DNA of 64,000 nucleotides from Argopecten irradians (lineage: Eukaryota > Mollusca > Bivalvia > Pectinida > Pectinidae). The translations under genes and the position numbers were made by a program. This document shows positions 26,501 through 36,665 of this stretch, in pieces; position 1 is the stretch's first letter; each line of letters starts with the position of its first letter. The notes under the pieces were generated by a model, which searched no databases, was not told where the DNA came from, and worked only from the letters and a program-made list of their open reading frames with translations. Location: the NCBI RefSeq assembly GCF_041381155.1, contig NC_091136.1, positions 45,746,284 to 45,810,283 on the forward strand, given 5' to 3'.

Positions 26501-27619
26501 TTCACATTGGCTGTCGTTGCTTTGAGAGCTGAGTTTTCTTTACTCTGATTAGCGACATATACAGTATCGAATTCAAAGTCTCTGCTCTGATCAAAGACCA
26601 AACTATCTATTATTGATTTTTATCCTACCCCGCCCTATGCCTCAAACGCCAAATAATGATTAATTTGTACATGTATCGATTCTCGGATCCCTGCATTTGT
26701 AGTTCAACCACACAAGGATTTATAAGTGAGAAGGATTCGTGACTGTCTCTTTACATTACTAAACACCACGCGAGATGCCTATGAACCGGGGATAAAAACC
26801 TTTTTTCTCAACAAATACTTATCTTATCGAATCAAACGAAACACCAATGTAAAGTTCATTAAATTTCACAACATTTATCACTTGCTTTAAGAACAGAAGA
26901 TTTAGAGGATATGTCTTAAATTTTCGTTAAAAAATACGACAGCTCATGAAATGACGGCCTGCTTCAGAAAGTAAGACGGTAACCCTCGCACCCGCAAGCT
27001 ACATCAAAGGCTGACCCGGCGGATATCAAAGGAAAACAGTCGTCGCCCAACGTCACGGTCAGTGCACAAACACAAAAGCGCCTGCCTTGGACTTCCCCAA
27101 AATCCAGTGTCACTTATCCTTCTCATATACGTCCTTGAACCACAGGATTGTGACGTTCTGTCAATAGTAATATATGAAAAATATCCCTATATAGGCCTAC
27201 TATATAACACAAAGGGGTATTTCTTTATATATATTATACTATATATTATTGACAGAACGTCAAACTTCTGTGTAGTAGTTCAACTGATGTGCATGTCCAC
27301 TAAGACCAAGTTCATGCGACTGAGGTAAAATTCTTTCAAAATAGAAATTGGTATGTATTGGGTACCATAATTTTATAAACATAATGCATCAAATATCTAG
27401 TTGATATTGCACTCAAAATTGTTTTATTTGAAGCCGAAGCTAACATGTCATTGACGGTGTTGTTACCTGACAGTATTCGCAATAACCGCACACGGATCCT
27501 TTTGCATATTCAAGCTCTTCAGGGTCAAGTTTTTTTTCTTGTGGCTTTTCGTCTGCTGCATTAACAAATATAACCAGAATAAACACAGACAGTACCGAAA
27601 GTATGTATGTAGCTTTCAT
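20564..27619 (-). CDS. Small cysteine-rich ER-lumen protein with C-terminal RDEL, HRC-C-terminus-like
   Basis: Five exons on the minus strand: 27467-27619, 22292-22363, 21502-21556, 21010-21046 and 20564-20654. All have GT-AG borders and join in frame to 408 nt, or 135 residues plus stop. Seen: a signal peptide (MKATYILSVLSVFILVIFVNA), a short acidic/basic linker, then 14 cysteines between residues 44 and 93, mostly as CxxC (CGYCEYC, FCKLC, NCKMC, YCKFCYLC, then CDTVC). A helical acidic tail ends EKRDEL, where RDEL is an accepted variant of the KDEL retrieval signal. Known: vertebrate HRC, a sarcoplasmic-reticulum calcium-binding protein, ends in a similar closely spaced CxxC region; this protein lacks HRC's histidine-rich repeats. 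Inferred role: an ER-lumen metal- or redox-active protein. The ATG has A at -3. Intron 1 is about 5.1 kb and holds several MITEs. Confidence 0.82.
22041..22248. mobile_element. Short MITE with TTTCGCG-rich ends, 208 bp
   Basis: Ends CTGTAATCCAACTTTATTTCG and, inverted, CTGTAAACTAATTTTCTTTCG, flanked by TA on both sides. A second copy of the family is at 35880-36078. It lies in intron 1 of the RDEL-protein gene. Confidence 0.7.
22364..25296. other. Intron 1 of the RDEL-protein gene, first part
   Basis: AT-rich intron. Only a degenerate SINE tail near 23514-23560 was recognised. Confidence 0.5.
23514..23560 (+). mobile_element. SINE 3' tail remnant
   Basis: GGCCCTAAATGACCTTAGTTG followed by GATGGGCCGTAAAACTAAAA resembles the shared molluscan SINE tail (TGACC..GTTAATAGGACGTTAAAC). 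No head was recognised. Confidence 0.4.
25297..26038. mobile_element. TA-flanked MITE (Tc1/mariner-pogo-like), carrying a nested insertion
   Basis: Left end CAGTCCGACC and right end, inverted, CAGTCCAACTCGGTTATA, each flanked by TA (25295-25296 and 26039-26040). Subterminal ACCCACTTA motifs occur at both ends. No transposase frame is visible. It lies in intron 1 of the RDEL-protein gene. Confidence 0.6.
25328..25753. mobile_element. hAT-like MITE nested in the preceding MITE
   Basis: Inverted ends TAGAGCTGTCAT and ATGACAGCTCTA. The flanking octamers CTCGGATA (25320-25327) and CTCTGACA (25754-25761) agree at six of eight positions, which fits an 8 bp hAT target duplication. ATATCGAT palindromes lie subterminally. 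Confidence 0.55.
26041..27150. other. Intron 1 of the RDEL-protein gene, last part
   Basis: Holds inverted copies of a GGTCCGAC-rich segment: AGACATTGCGAAATTTGCC near 26112 and its inverse near 26450, so probably a decayed foldback repeat. The minus frame at 26365-26601 lies in this repeat. No exon was seen. Confidence 0.4.
27151..27262. mobile_element. Palindromic MITE, 112 bp
   Basis: TGACGTTCTGTCAATA at the left end and TATTGACAGAACGTCA at the right end are perfect inverses, with an AT-rich centre. It lies in intron 1 of the RDEL-protein gene. Confidence 0.65.
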
Positions 27620-27840
27620 TTTGCCGGTGTGAATCCGAAATAAGCCAATGCTTTTCGACCACGAGTGACTTCCGGTTTAAGCTTACACTAAAAAGAAAAA
27701 TAGGAGAAGGAAATGTTAATAAGATCCGGATATTGCTGAAAACCAACATTTCTTCAACTGAATAAGAGTTAGCTCCCTTTAACCGCCAGACACACCATTT
27801 CACAAAAAAAAATTCAGCTGTCTCACCGTTTCTAATAACT

Positions 27841-28367
27841 ATGGCCCTGCAGGTAGGGCGTTAGAATTGTACCTGCTGCCCCTATTACATGATCGTAAAA
27901 GGCGTCTAAATTTAGGATCTAATCTCCTCTCTTTTTCCTAATAACTTTATCTTTCCTAATGCCTCCCTTGGCACCGCCTCACTTTTGGCCTTGAGTTGAA
28001 CGTTCGCCCCTGTGGGGAAGGCTCTGGGTTCTGTCCCATGGCCGAGACACACCAAAGTCTATAAAAGTGGTAGTTTCTGCTCCTGATTAGCGCTCAGCAT
28101 ACAAGGAGTGGGACGACTGGTTCGCCCGTTGTTGGTATAATGTGACCGGGTGGGGTATGTTGCTTGGTGTCTTCGGCGGCATGCTTCAATGATATAGCAC
28201 TATAAAAAGGGCAACAGTTCCAATATACAAGAAGACATAACATGAATATACTGCAGTCTCCTAAAACATGCACCTCGCACAACATACACACAACACAACG
28301 CATACATGGGAGGCCTTCCTTACATGACCGTTAATAGGACGTTAATTAATCAAACAAACAAACAAAC
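27841..28367 (+). mobile_element. Molluscan SINE-like element, long copy
   Basis: Carries a box-B-like GGTTCTGTCCCATGG, GAGACACACCAAAGTC, GCGCTCAGCATAC and TGATATAGCACTATAAAAA. It ends ACCGTTAATAGGACGTTAA followed by CAAACAAACAAAC. A second copy, split by a LINE, lies at 57358-57504 and 61676-61889. The minus frame at 28094-28303 belongs to this repeat. Confidence 0.75.
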
Positions 28368-28591
28368 TTTCAGAATTAAAAAAATAAACAACAACAACAA
28401 AAAAACCACTATAGATCAAGTATAATGAGAGCAAATTTTCAGCCATAATATACTGTAGGAAAACGACGAAAGCAATTAGAAAATCAACAAAGATCTACTG
28501 ATTGGCTCGTTCTTCTTCTTAATTAGACCAGAAACGTATATATACATATGTATACATTATATGTATATGTGTTCTTGCTTAGACTTTACAA

Positions 28592-29750
28592 TAGCCCGAG
28601 ATACTCTGGCCCTGACACGTACCAGACTTAGACATTTAAAATGACAGACAGATGTCTGGTTTAGGGCCAGAGCGCACTGCTGTACCAAAATGTGGAATAA
28701 GCCGACACCGTTTGGTATCGGGCCAGGTCATCTCCGATTCAGACTGCTTACAAATTAGTACATCACGTGACAAAATACTGGATTCTGATTGGCTACACAC
28801 ATGGCTTCTATTTGCAATAGTGCCCGCTTCAATAGTGCCCGGGCAAGCGGGCACTATTGAAGTGGCGCGAAATTGAACGTGAATGTATTGTGACGTCACA
28901 ATTACATGACATCATTATAACGCTGCGCTTCGACCAAGACGTCAAGATGGCGGACAGGCTGTTGTGTGCGGGGATGGAAGCAAATGTTGCTGTTCTACAG
29001 AAGACAGTTCACTCATGTTCTATATTGATATACTTCTAATCTTCATGAAGCTGAATCCCGTTTTATAGAAACACAGATTTAACGTAATAATATGGTTTGG
29101 AAATGAAGATAGCATTGCGAGGTGTCACTTTGACGTGCTTCTGTTACGATAACATAAAAACAAGTCCCATCTGAGAGTGATGTACTAAACCCATTATGGC
29201 ATGTTTGAGAGGGCACTATTGCCTTAAAGTACAGTTTATTGTCTCGTGATGGGATAGTGCCCTCGCCTTCGGCTCGGGCACTATTCCATCCCTCGACAAT
29301 ACTTTGAGGCAATAGTGCCCTCTCAAACAGGCCATAATAGATAAATATTACCACCGAGAATCGCCACTTACCTTGGTCTTTTCAACGAATGAATAATTTA
29401 TCTACTCATGATCATAGCCACCCATTTTATCACACATGCACGTTCTTTTGTGTCGACACAGTAGTTTCTTTTCCGCAACTTTAAATGTCGCCTCGTTGTC
29501 GTCTCAAAGTATGCAAATCGCCTTTAATCTCGATGGATTCCTATATTTAGGTAGATATAAATTATTCAGTTGTTGAATAGACTAAGGTTAGTGGTGCTTC
29601 TCGGTGGTCAGCTGAATCGGAGATGACCTGGTCCGATACCAAACGGCATTGGCTTATTCCACGTTTTGATAGCAGTGCACCCTGGCCCTAAATCAGACCT
29701 CTATCTGTCATAATGTCAGTCTGGTGTCAGGGCCGGAGTATCTCGGGCTA
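28592..29750. mobile_element. Foldback/Mutator-like MITE, 1159 bp, 9 bp target duplication
   Basis: Both ends begin TAGCCCGAGATACTC and stay inverted copies for about 150 bp (28592-28743 and 29602-29750). Flanks ACTTTACAA (28583-28591) and ACTTTAAAA (29751-29759) match at eight of nine bases. The interior holds further palindromes built on GGGCACTATTG (28815-28860 and 29211-29330). No transposase frame. The long inverted ends and 9 bp duplication suggest the Mutator superfamily. Confidence 0.75.
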
Positions 29751-29808
29751 ACTTTAAAACAGAGTAATGCCGTCCATCAATGATGATGATTATAAGACTT
29801 TTTCATAT

Positions 29809-29933
29809 GTGGATATGAAGGATAGGGATATTCTAACCGAGGGTCTCAAAATGTAGTAAAAGCCGAGGCTTGCCGACGGTTTTGCAACATTTTGTGATCC
29901 CGAGGGTAGAATATCCCTATCCTTCATATCCAC
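29809..29933. repeat. Long hairpin, arms about 47 bp
   Basis: GTGGATATGAAGGATAGGG on the left arm and CCCTATCCTTCATATCCAC on the right arm, with CCGAGGG and ACATTTTGTGATC further in. A decayed copy lies at 36566-36665. Confidence 0.8.
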
Positions 29934-30188
29934 TGACGAAAGAGTATTTTTTATTTCATACCTTGACGTTTTATTGCAATTTTACAACTATATTATCCCG
30001 CCATTTTTAATGAATTCGAAGAAATCAAAGACTGGAAGTCAATTTACCATATTCATGAAAAAAAATACGTGATATTTTCAACACAAATAACGTTGTTTGC
30101 ATCTTTTAAAGTAAAACCAGTCATATTTGTGAACAAAATGTTAAAATTTTACCGAGGAAATAGAGATTTTGTTGGCGCCGCGACGTCA

Positions 30189-30234
30189 CGAGGCTTTATT
30201 GCATGCATGGGTAGCCATATGCAATACAGCCTCG
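30189..30234. repeat. Short hairpin near a GACGTC site
   Basis: CGAGGCTTTATTGCAT and ATGCAATACAGCCTCG pair at 15 of 16 positions around GCATGGGTAGCC. GGCGCCGCGACGTCACG lies just before it. Part of the same repeat-rich block as the hairpin at 29809. Confidence 0.6.
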
Positions 30235-30339
30235 GGCGACATTAGTGTATTGCCCTAGACCAGCCAGTATTACATCCGTAGTTATGAAAGAATATAGGCA
30301 TACATTTGCATATAGGCATGGTTCTACATGCCACATCGA

Positions 30340-31023
30340 GAATAAAAGCACATTGAAGAGCAAGGAAGATCTCTAGAAATCACAGAAAAATAATGCTCTG
30401 GCAAATATGGTGTTAACAGGAGACTTCAGCTGCTGTTCTGACATATTCTGGGAAAATTACTATCAGAAGGCCGAGAAAAAGAAATACAACAAGGATGAGT
30501 AAATCTAACGGAAGATCACAACTTGACCCAAATACACGAATTACCAACACGTGGAAATATCCTCTGGATCTGGTGTTTGTTACCAACCTAACCACAGTAA
30601 AGCCATCTGTTTACGTTCCTGGCATCGGATCACTGTACCTTATTGTCTCAGACCTATGAACGTAAGTTAAACATCATCCACGATACGACTATCCGCAAAT
30701 CTTACATCTACAACAAAGCAGACTGGGACAGTATAGACAAAGACCTGGTAAAACAAAGATGTTCGATTGAGACAGAACAAAAAATCGATGGAAATGTACA
30801 CAAACTCTGGAACACATTCAAACATCATTCATTCCAAACTATGAACAAGAACATCCAAGCAAAGAAATTAAGCCTAAACACTGTGTACCTTGGATAGAGA
30901 AAAGGGGAAGGATAATGCTTAAAAAAGATAATCAGTACAACCGGGCGCTAAAACGCAAAACCTGGTCCGATTATAGATCATTGCAATAATAACTTCGTCA
31001 ACTCAAACATCATAGAAGGACTC

Positions 31024-31087
<64 letters not shown>

Positions 31088-32440
31088 CAAAACCCTTATA
31101 GAAATATGTAAAGTCCAAACGTCCAGACTCTGGGGGAATTGCACCACTAAAGAAAGGAACTCATTTAGTAAGTGATTAGTAAGTAAAGGAAAGGCTGAAA
31201 TACTAATACAACAGTTCAAGTCCATCTTCACTAAACCATCCACCAGCGAACCACCAACAACAAGGCACAACAAAATATATCACTTATTTAAAGATTGATG
31301 GAAACGGACTGAAAAAAAAACTTCTACCAAAAGTGAATCCATCTAAAGCCTTTGTTCCAGATAATATATCAAACCGAATGCTAAAGGAATATGAGGAAAA
31401 GCTAGCACCTTTACTAAAGATAATACTATAGACATCACTAGACACAGGAGAACTACCAGTAGATTGGAGAAATGCCAACATCTCCAGTATCTTCAAAAAA
31501 GGCGACAAACACCTTCCAGAAAATTACAGACCAGTGTCACTTACATCAATTACATGTAAAATCCTTGAACATATCATTTGCAGATACATATTAAACCATC
31601 TGAAAGACAACGGAATACTAACAAACCTTAACCATGGCTTCAGAACAGGATACTCATTTGAGACACAATTAATCACCACCCGAAATGACTTCTTCAAAGA
31701 TTTCGACAAAGGCAATCAAGTAGATGTGGCAATACTAGACTTTTCAAAAAACATACCACACTTTGCACCACGACTAATTACTTCATAAATTACACCAGTA
31801 CGGCATCCAGGGTAGCATTCATCTATAGCTTACAAGACTTCCTCACCACCAGGAATAAAAGAAAAGCATCGTAGAAGGAGTAAGCTCAGAGGAAACACCA
31901 GTCGACTGAGGGTTCCCCTAACGTACTGTCCTCGGCCCGATTATATTCTTATGCCACATAAACGATCTACCAGACAACGTAAAATCATCAGTACGTTTAT
32001 TTTTCGATGATGACTCCATTATAGAACCATCAATATGGAAAACAACCAACTAAACCTCCACACAGACCAAAACAACCTCGAAACATGGACAAATAACAGG
32101 GACACGCGATTCAACGCAAAACTATGCAAACGGTCAAACACCCTAGTAAGATCCATCTTAGAATATGGAGCAACAATCTGGAACCCATATCAACAAGGGG
32201 ATATAGACAAACTAGAACGGATGCAAAATAACAGCAGATACCAGATAGTACACAAAATCAATATAGACTTTCCTTCTTTGTAAAGGCAATCATACAATGG
32301 AACCAACTCCCAGAAAAAAATGGCATGTGCGGAGTCTCTTGGTGTCTTTAAGACCGCACTATGAGTACACTACCAATAACACTATGGCACTCTCTCACCG
32401 TCGGGGTTGTAGGGGTCGCAACATTTTATTACTATAAGTT
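30340..32440 (+). pseudogene. Dead CR1-like non-LTR retrotransposon (endonuclease end and reverse transcriptase)
   Basis: Fragments in order on the plus strand: endonuclease C-terminal pieces (NMVLTGDFS near 30410, LTQIHELPTRG near 30520, LDLVFVTNL); a linker (SYIYNKADWDSI, 30643-30897); an asparagine run from an AAC expansion; then reverse transcriptase (SKAFVPDNIS, ISSIFKKGD, NYRPVSLTSI, LNHGFRTGYS, VAILDFSK, RLFFDDDS); and the thumb/C-terminal part (RSILEYGATIWNPY, LGVFKTAL). Stops and frameshifts separate them, so it cannot be translated whole. The catalytic FxDD motif reads FDDD. It is 5' truncated, and no target duplication was identified. Confidence 0.85.
31021..31087. repeat. (AAC)n trinucleotide tract
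   Basis: About 21 AAC triplets inside the LINE linker; in the LINE frame they read as polyasparagine. The minus-strand frame giving polycysteine is an artefact of the same tract. Confidence 0.97.
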
Positions 32441-34709
32441 CAAAGACAAATCGTACTCAACATTTTAACAATTCTTATTGAATATCAATGACAATATATA
32501 ACCCTTAAAGTATTTGCAGAAAAAAGAAGTTTCATTGAAATACAGAAAGAAACTGATTTCCAGGTGCAGAACGAGAAAAAACTCATTTAACGCAGTCGAC
32601 TTTTCATGAAGCCGCAATGGTGATTGCAGTGAACATGAAAGGTGAGAGGAGCATACATCAAAGCAATATAGAACCACAAAGATTGCAGGTGTTGCTGAAA
32701 TTTATTTGAGGTGATGCCCACACGAACCAATTTAGTGATACGTAAAAGGATTAAACATTTTCTAGATATTATTTTCTTACATTTCGTAAGTCAGTTGAGA
32801 TGTTTAAAATGAAATACATGAGCAAATATTGTAAAGTCGTAAAGGTGATCCTTTTCTTCATAAATTTTTATTGACTATTTTGTTTTGCTTTACATTTTCC
32901 CATTTTATTCAATAGATCTAGAAATTGTTTTTCAATGCTACAGACTTACAATTTTAATGTTCATGGGAAAATATATGAAATTGGATGATGCTGAAGCAAT
33001 TAATTTAATATAAATTAAGTTGTAAGAATTGTTATAAACATATTTTGGGTTTATGAAGTCATAGATAAAAACGATTAGACATTCTTTTTCATATACGTTT
33101 TGTTTCTGTGAAGAATGTCATTCTATTGTTTTTGTGTATGACTTCATAAAGCCAAAAGATATTGAGAATAATGCTTAAAAATATTCACGTAAATGTCCCC
33201 AAATGTTTTAAAATAGCGTATGCATCATAATATACTATTTGACTAATAAACACCAAGGAAATTAGCATTGCAGACGGTGTCCCCCTAATAGATAACTAAG
33301 GTGCAGAATGAATTGACTTAAAACAGTGATTGATGAATGCCCCATGCCATGAAAGCCGAAAAGTCATCGAACCTCCTTGAATAGCTTTTACTGATGCCGG
33401 TTACAATCAATCATATATATCGTTCCCCATTATACCGTGGAGAGACATTGGTACGGAGGGGCGTATACACTCAGTACTATAGTCTACTATACGTACAAGG
33501 GGCTGTGATATCGCATAAAGATATGGAAACTTAATGAGATTTCTGATATAACCTTTTCATTATTACTCCTAAGTCCTATTCAGATTTGAGCAAAATTAAA
33601 ACGCATATTTTTCTAAATCAAAATGACACGCACGTCTAAATTAAAATAACACGATCACCAAGTGTATATTTAATAATTCGTTCTTTAAGCTATCGGTTAC
33701 ATTAAAGTGTTAGTAGACCGGAATGTTAAACACCTTAACATAACGCAAGATCGCACAATGAGTAAGAATATATTCAGTATATTTCTATGAACATAAAACC
33801 CCTTTCTTTTGCTTTAAATACCCATTCGATACAGTCTAACGAACCAAGTTTCAGTTTACATCCGACCTATCACACCTATTTACCTGGATATTCACTAATT
33901 ACAGATGTAAATGTAGACCTACTATAATACCTATGTAAGCAGTTATATTTGGAGACTTTCGACCCCTAGGGAGCCAGTCAAGCAGTGATTGTGTTTTTAT
34001 TTGTGTAAGAGGATTATTACCGAGATTTAGTGCTCCGTCGATGAAAAACAGACTTGTCCACAACGGATGGTTTCAACCAAACAAATTCTATTATTTTCTG
34101 CAAAATGGATTGCTTGTCGACAGGTAAGGCGGGACGAAGATTTAAGTCGTGTTTGTGTAAATACGGATTTATTATTTGATAAGAGATCATAATGAAAAAC
34201 AAATATATAAACTAGTTCTCTCTTTGAAAATCGCTTGGATGATTTGAATGGTGTACTTACTAACTGACTGTTTTTATAACGGATAGAACATTAAACATGT
34301 TCTACCTTATATTGATGTTCGCCCTCGTGTTTCGTCCACGGTTCTGATTCAAGTGTGTCATGCAGTTTTTATTGATTTAAAAACTTACATACAAGTATAT
34401 CAATTTACGTGATCGTGTATTACAGATGAAAACAAAGTTTTTGATATATCGTCGTCCATTATTCTTAATATTACGTATACTGACACATGAGACAGGACAC
34501 TAGGAAATGCTGGAGGTGTTTTGAAATTCATTCGGGCTGTGTTATGGAATCATATATTTCCGACTGTTTAACACCAGGATACGTTTGATCACCATGCTTC
34601 TGCATACAAACGTGGTGATATGATTATATCTCTCTGAAGGATCAATTGGAATTACGTGATTTTCACCTAGTTAACAAGTTCTGACTTAGCAGCATCGCGA
34701 ACCTTAACC
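32441..34709. other. Intergenic, upstream of the 217-residue gene
   Basis: AT-rich sequence without a recognisable gene or repeat. The promoter of the gene starting at 34710 should be in its last part, but no core motif was convincing. Confidence 0.5.
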
Positions 34710-35363
34710 ATGACTTCTGCAACTGTATCAAATATGAAGTATTTCAACGCGATGTTTTCAAATCGGCGTAATGAGCACAGACTTCGGGAACAAGAAGTGA
34801 GGCTGGACGTTCAACAACGTAAAAGTATTACAAAAATGTGGCAGGAAAAGTACAACCTTCTGGACGAACTGGTTCAGATAAATGTACGGACACCGAGGTA
34901 CCAACCAACAACTCAAGGCGGCACCGATGATACTCCCGAAGCAAATACAGTAAGTCTAGGAAAAGTCAACATTGACGCTAAACTTTTCGCCACAAAGCCT
35001 ACATCTGTTGGTGGCAAAGCCAAATTGCAAGCAGAGAGAATTAAAGTAGCGCCCCTCATAGATGTGGTAGGAACAGAAGCAATATGTTATCCGAACAGTG
35101 AGGCCAAAAAAGGCCGACATGTGCCCCTTCCATATCAGACCAGCAGGCGACTGGAGGCTGTGAAAAGTCACCATACTGCTCTGGACAACCTTCGCACACA
35201 GAAAGGATCGCGATACACGACAAACAAGCCGAATTTATTCCATGTCCAGAAACCGAAGCTGGACGGCATTCACAGACCTGTAACGACCATCGGTAGATCA
35301 CGTGTGACGCAGCACATATCAGGTCCATTCGCCAAGAAACGGCCAAAGACAGCAATGTTGTAA
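34710..35363 (+). CDS. Intronless hypothetical protein, 217 aa, basic
   Basis: Single open frame with a good initiation context (AACCATGA). I do not recognise the protein. Residues 18-57 are charged and helix-prone (RLREQEVRLDVQQRKS, MWQEKYNLLDELVQ), probably a short coiled coil. Residues 60-217 are mostly disordered, rich in Lys, Arg, Thr and Pro, and end AKKRPKTAML. There is no signal peptide or membrane segment, so it is likely cytosolic or nuclear. Codon third positions are clearly more GC-rich than the flanking DNA, which supports coding. Minus-strand frames over the same span are shadows. Neighbours are distant (366-residue gene 4.5 kb away, opposite strand). Confidence 0.75.
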   Translation: MTSATVSNMKYFNAMFSNRRNEHRLREQEVRLDVQQRKSITKMWQEKYNLLDELVQINVRTPRYQPTTQGGTDDTPEANTVSLGKVNIDAKLFATKPTSVGGKAKLQAERIKVAPLIDVVGTEAICYPNSEAKKGRHVPLPYQTSRRLEAVKSHHTALDNLRTQKGSRYTTNKPNLFHVQKPKLDGIHRPVTTIGRSRVTQHISGPFAKKRPKTAML

Positions 35364-35879
35364 ACTTCATCGCTCACATGTAATGTAGTTTATTGATGTG
35401 ATTGTTGACTTCTTCTTATCATTATGGGATATGACATCAGACAATTTCTGTAAGGAATATTTACGGACCATTCTGGAGTGGCATGGAAACTAATTGGTCT
35501 GTTATGAAATTATTGTGAAAATATTCAATGAGATATTTGCTTTTTGATGACTTGCTATTATGTGCAATATTTTCTGTTTTTTGAAGTGCAATGCTGAAAA
35601 CAAACAAACAGTATGGACGCATAAGAAGCAACCTTTAGCAAGAAAATCAGGAACAACCACAATTACATTACTTCCTATTTACATGGTACCGGTGGGTTTG
35701 TCCTAATATATATGTTATCAGACTTGTCACATGTACTACGAACGTCATCAATATTCTATGCTTCGGTGTAACATGCTTTTTGTTACTTTATATTCAGATT
35801 TGACCCCAAATTCTATGGATTGACCTACATTAGATACATACTGGTCTAAATTGATAGAAGGACAATAACTAATGTTATA
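35364..35879. other. 3' flank of the 217-residue gene
   Basis: AT-rich, probably including the 3' UTR; no clear end is visible. Confidence 0.4.
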
Positions 35880-36078
35880 CTGTAAACCAACTTACTTTCG
35901 CGGCTACTAAATTTCGCGATTTCCATTACAAAACAAGTTTGCGAAGATTAACATTCGCAAATTTAAAAATTGTCCAGAAATTCCTATCAGAATTAATGAT
36001 GTAAATGTTTAATTCGTGACAATAAACTTTCGCGAATATACTTGAAGTAAATCGCACGCGAAAGAAAGTGATTTGCAG
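35880..36078. mobile_element. Short MITE, second copy of the TTTCGCG family
   Basis: Starts CTGTAAACCAACTTACTTTCG after TA and ends, inverted, CTGCAAATCACTTTCTTTCG. The interior matches the copy at 22041-22248 (CTAAATTTCGCGATTTCCATT). The 3' TA is decayed. Confidence 0.65.
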
Positions 36079-36565
36079 TGATTCGTGTTTCTACAGGAAA
36101 TGTTTAAACATAGACTTTTTATTACAGAACCTATATGGTACATATTGATTCATTTTACAGATACAATGTTGTTATTTCAATTGCCTCACTGTATCAAAAA
36201 TAAAAGTTAATATTAAGCCTAGCATAATCAAATATCAATTCTAAATCTTGGCGAAATCTTGTGTAAACATTACGCTAATGAATAAACATATGTCTGACAT
36301 TACATGGTATATCACCATTCATCGCCTTATCTATGCTATGAAATGTTATTTTAACTTCTTTTTTTTATTGAATCGGAAAACATAAAGCGTTTATTTAGTT
36401 TAATAATATTTGTATTTAATTTTCTGAACGACTTGTTTACGTTGTCTGTCTGACACTCTGTTAATTTGTTGCTATTTTGTGCCATATAGTAGCTTATATC
36501 ATAATTAGGAAAAAATCTGGCTTTATTTTTTCGTGTTGGTAACCTCATTATACTAAAGTATTCTT

Positions 36566-36665
36566 TCATATGTGGATATGAAGGATAATTTTATTCTATC
36601 CGAGGATCACCCGAAGCTTGTCGAGGGTGTTGCAACATTTTTTGTGATCCCGAGGTTAGACTATC
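36566..36665. repeat. Decayed copy of the GTGGATATGAAGG hairpin
   Basis: CATATGTGGATATGAAGGATA, CCGAGGATCA, GCAACATTTTTTGTGATCCC in the same order as in 29809-29933; the right arm is incomplete. Confidence 0.65.

Noticed and set aside
26365..26601. 78-codon minus-strand frame with GPARFVIKSDQTRF
   Set aside because: It lies in a GGTCCGAC-rich inverted repeat inside an intron; likely repeat-derived.
28636..29354. Frames of 60-91 codons
   Set aside because: They are within the inverted ends and palindromes of the foldback element and mirror one another.
31022..31273. Frame ending in polycysteine
   Set aside because: Reverse complement of the AAC tract inside a dead LINE.
35056..35370. 104-codon minus-strand frame
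   Set aside because: Shadow of the 217-residue plus-strand gene.
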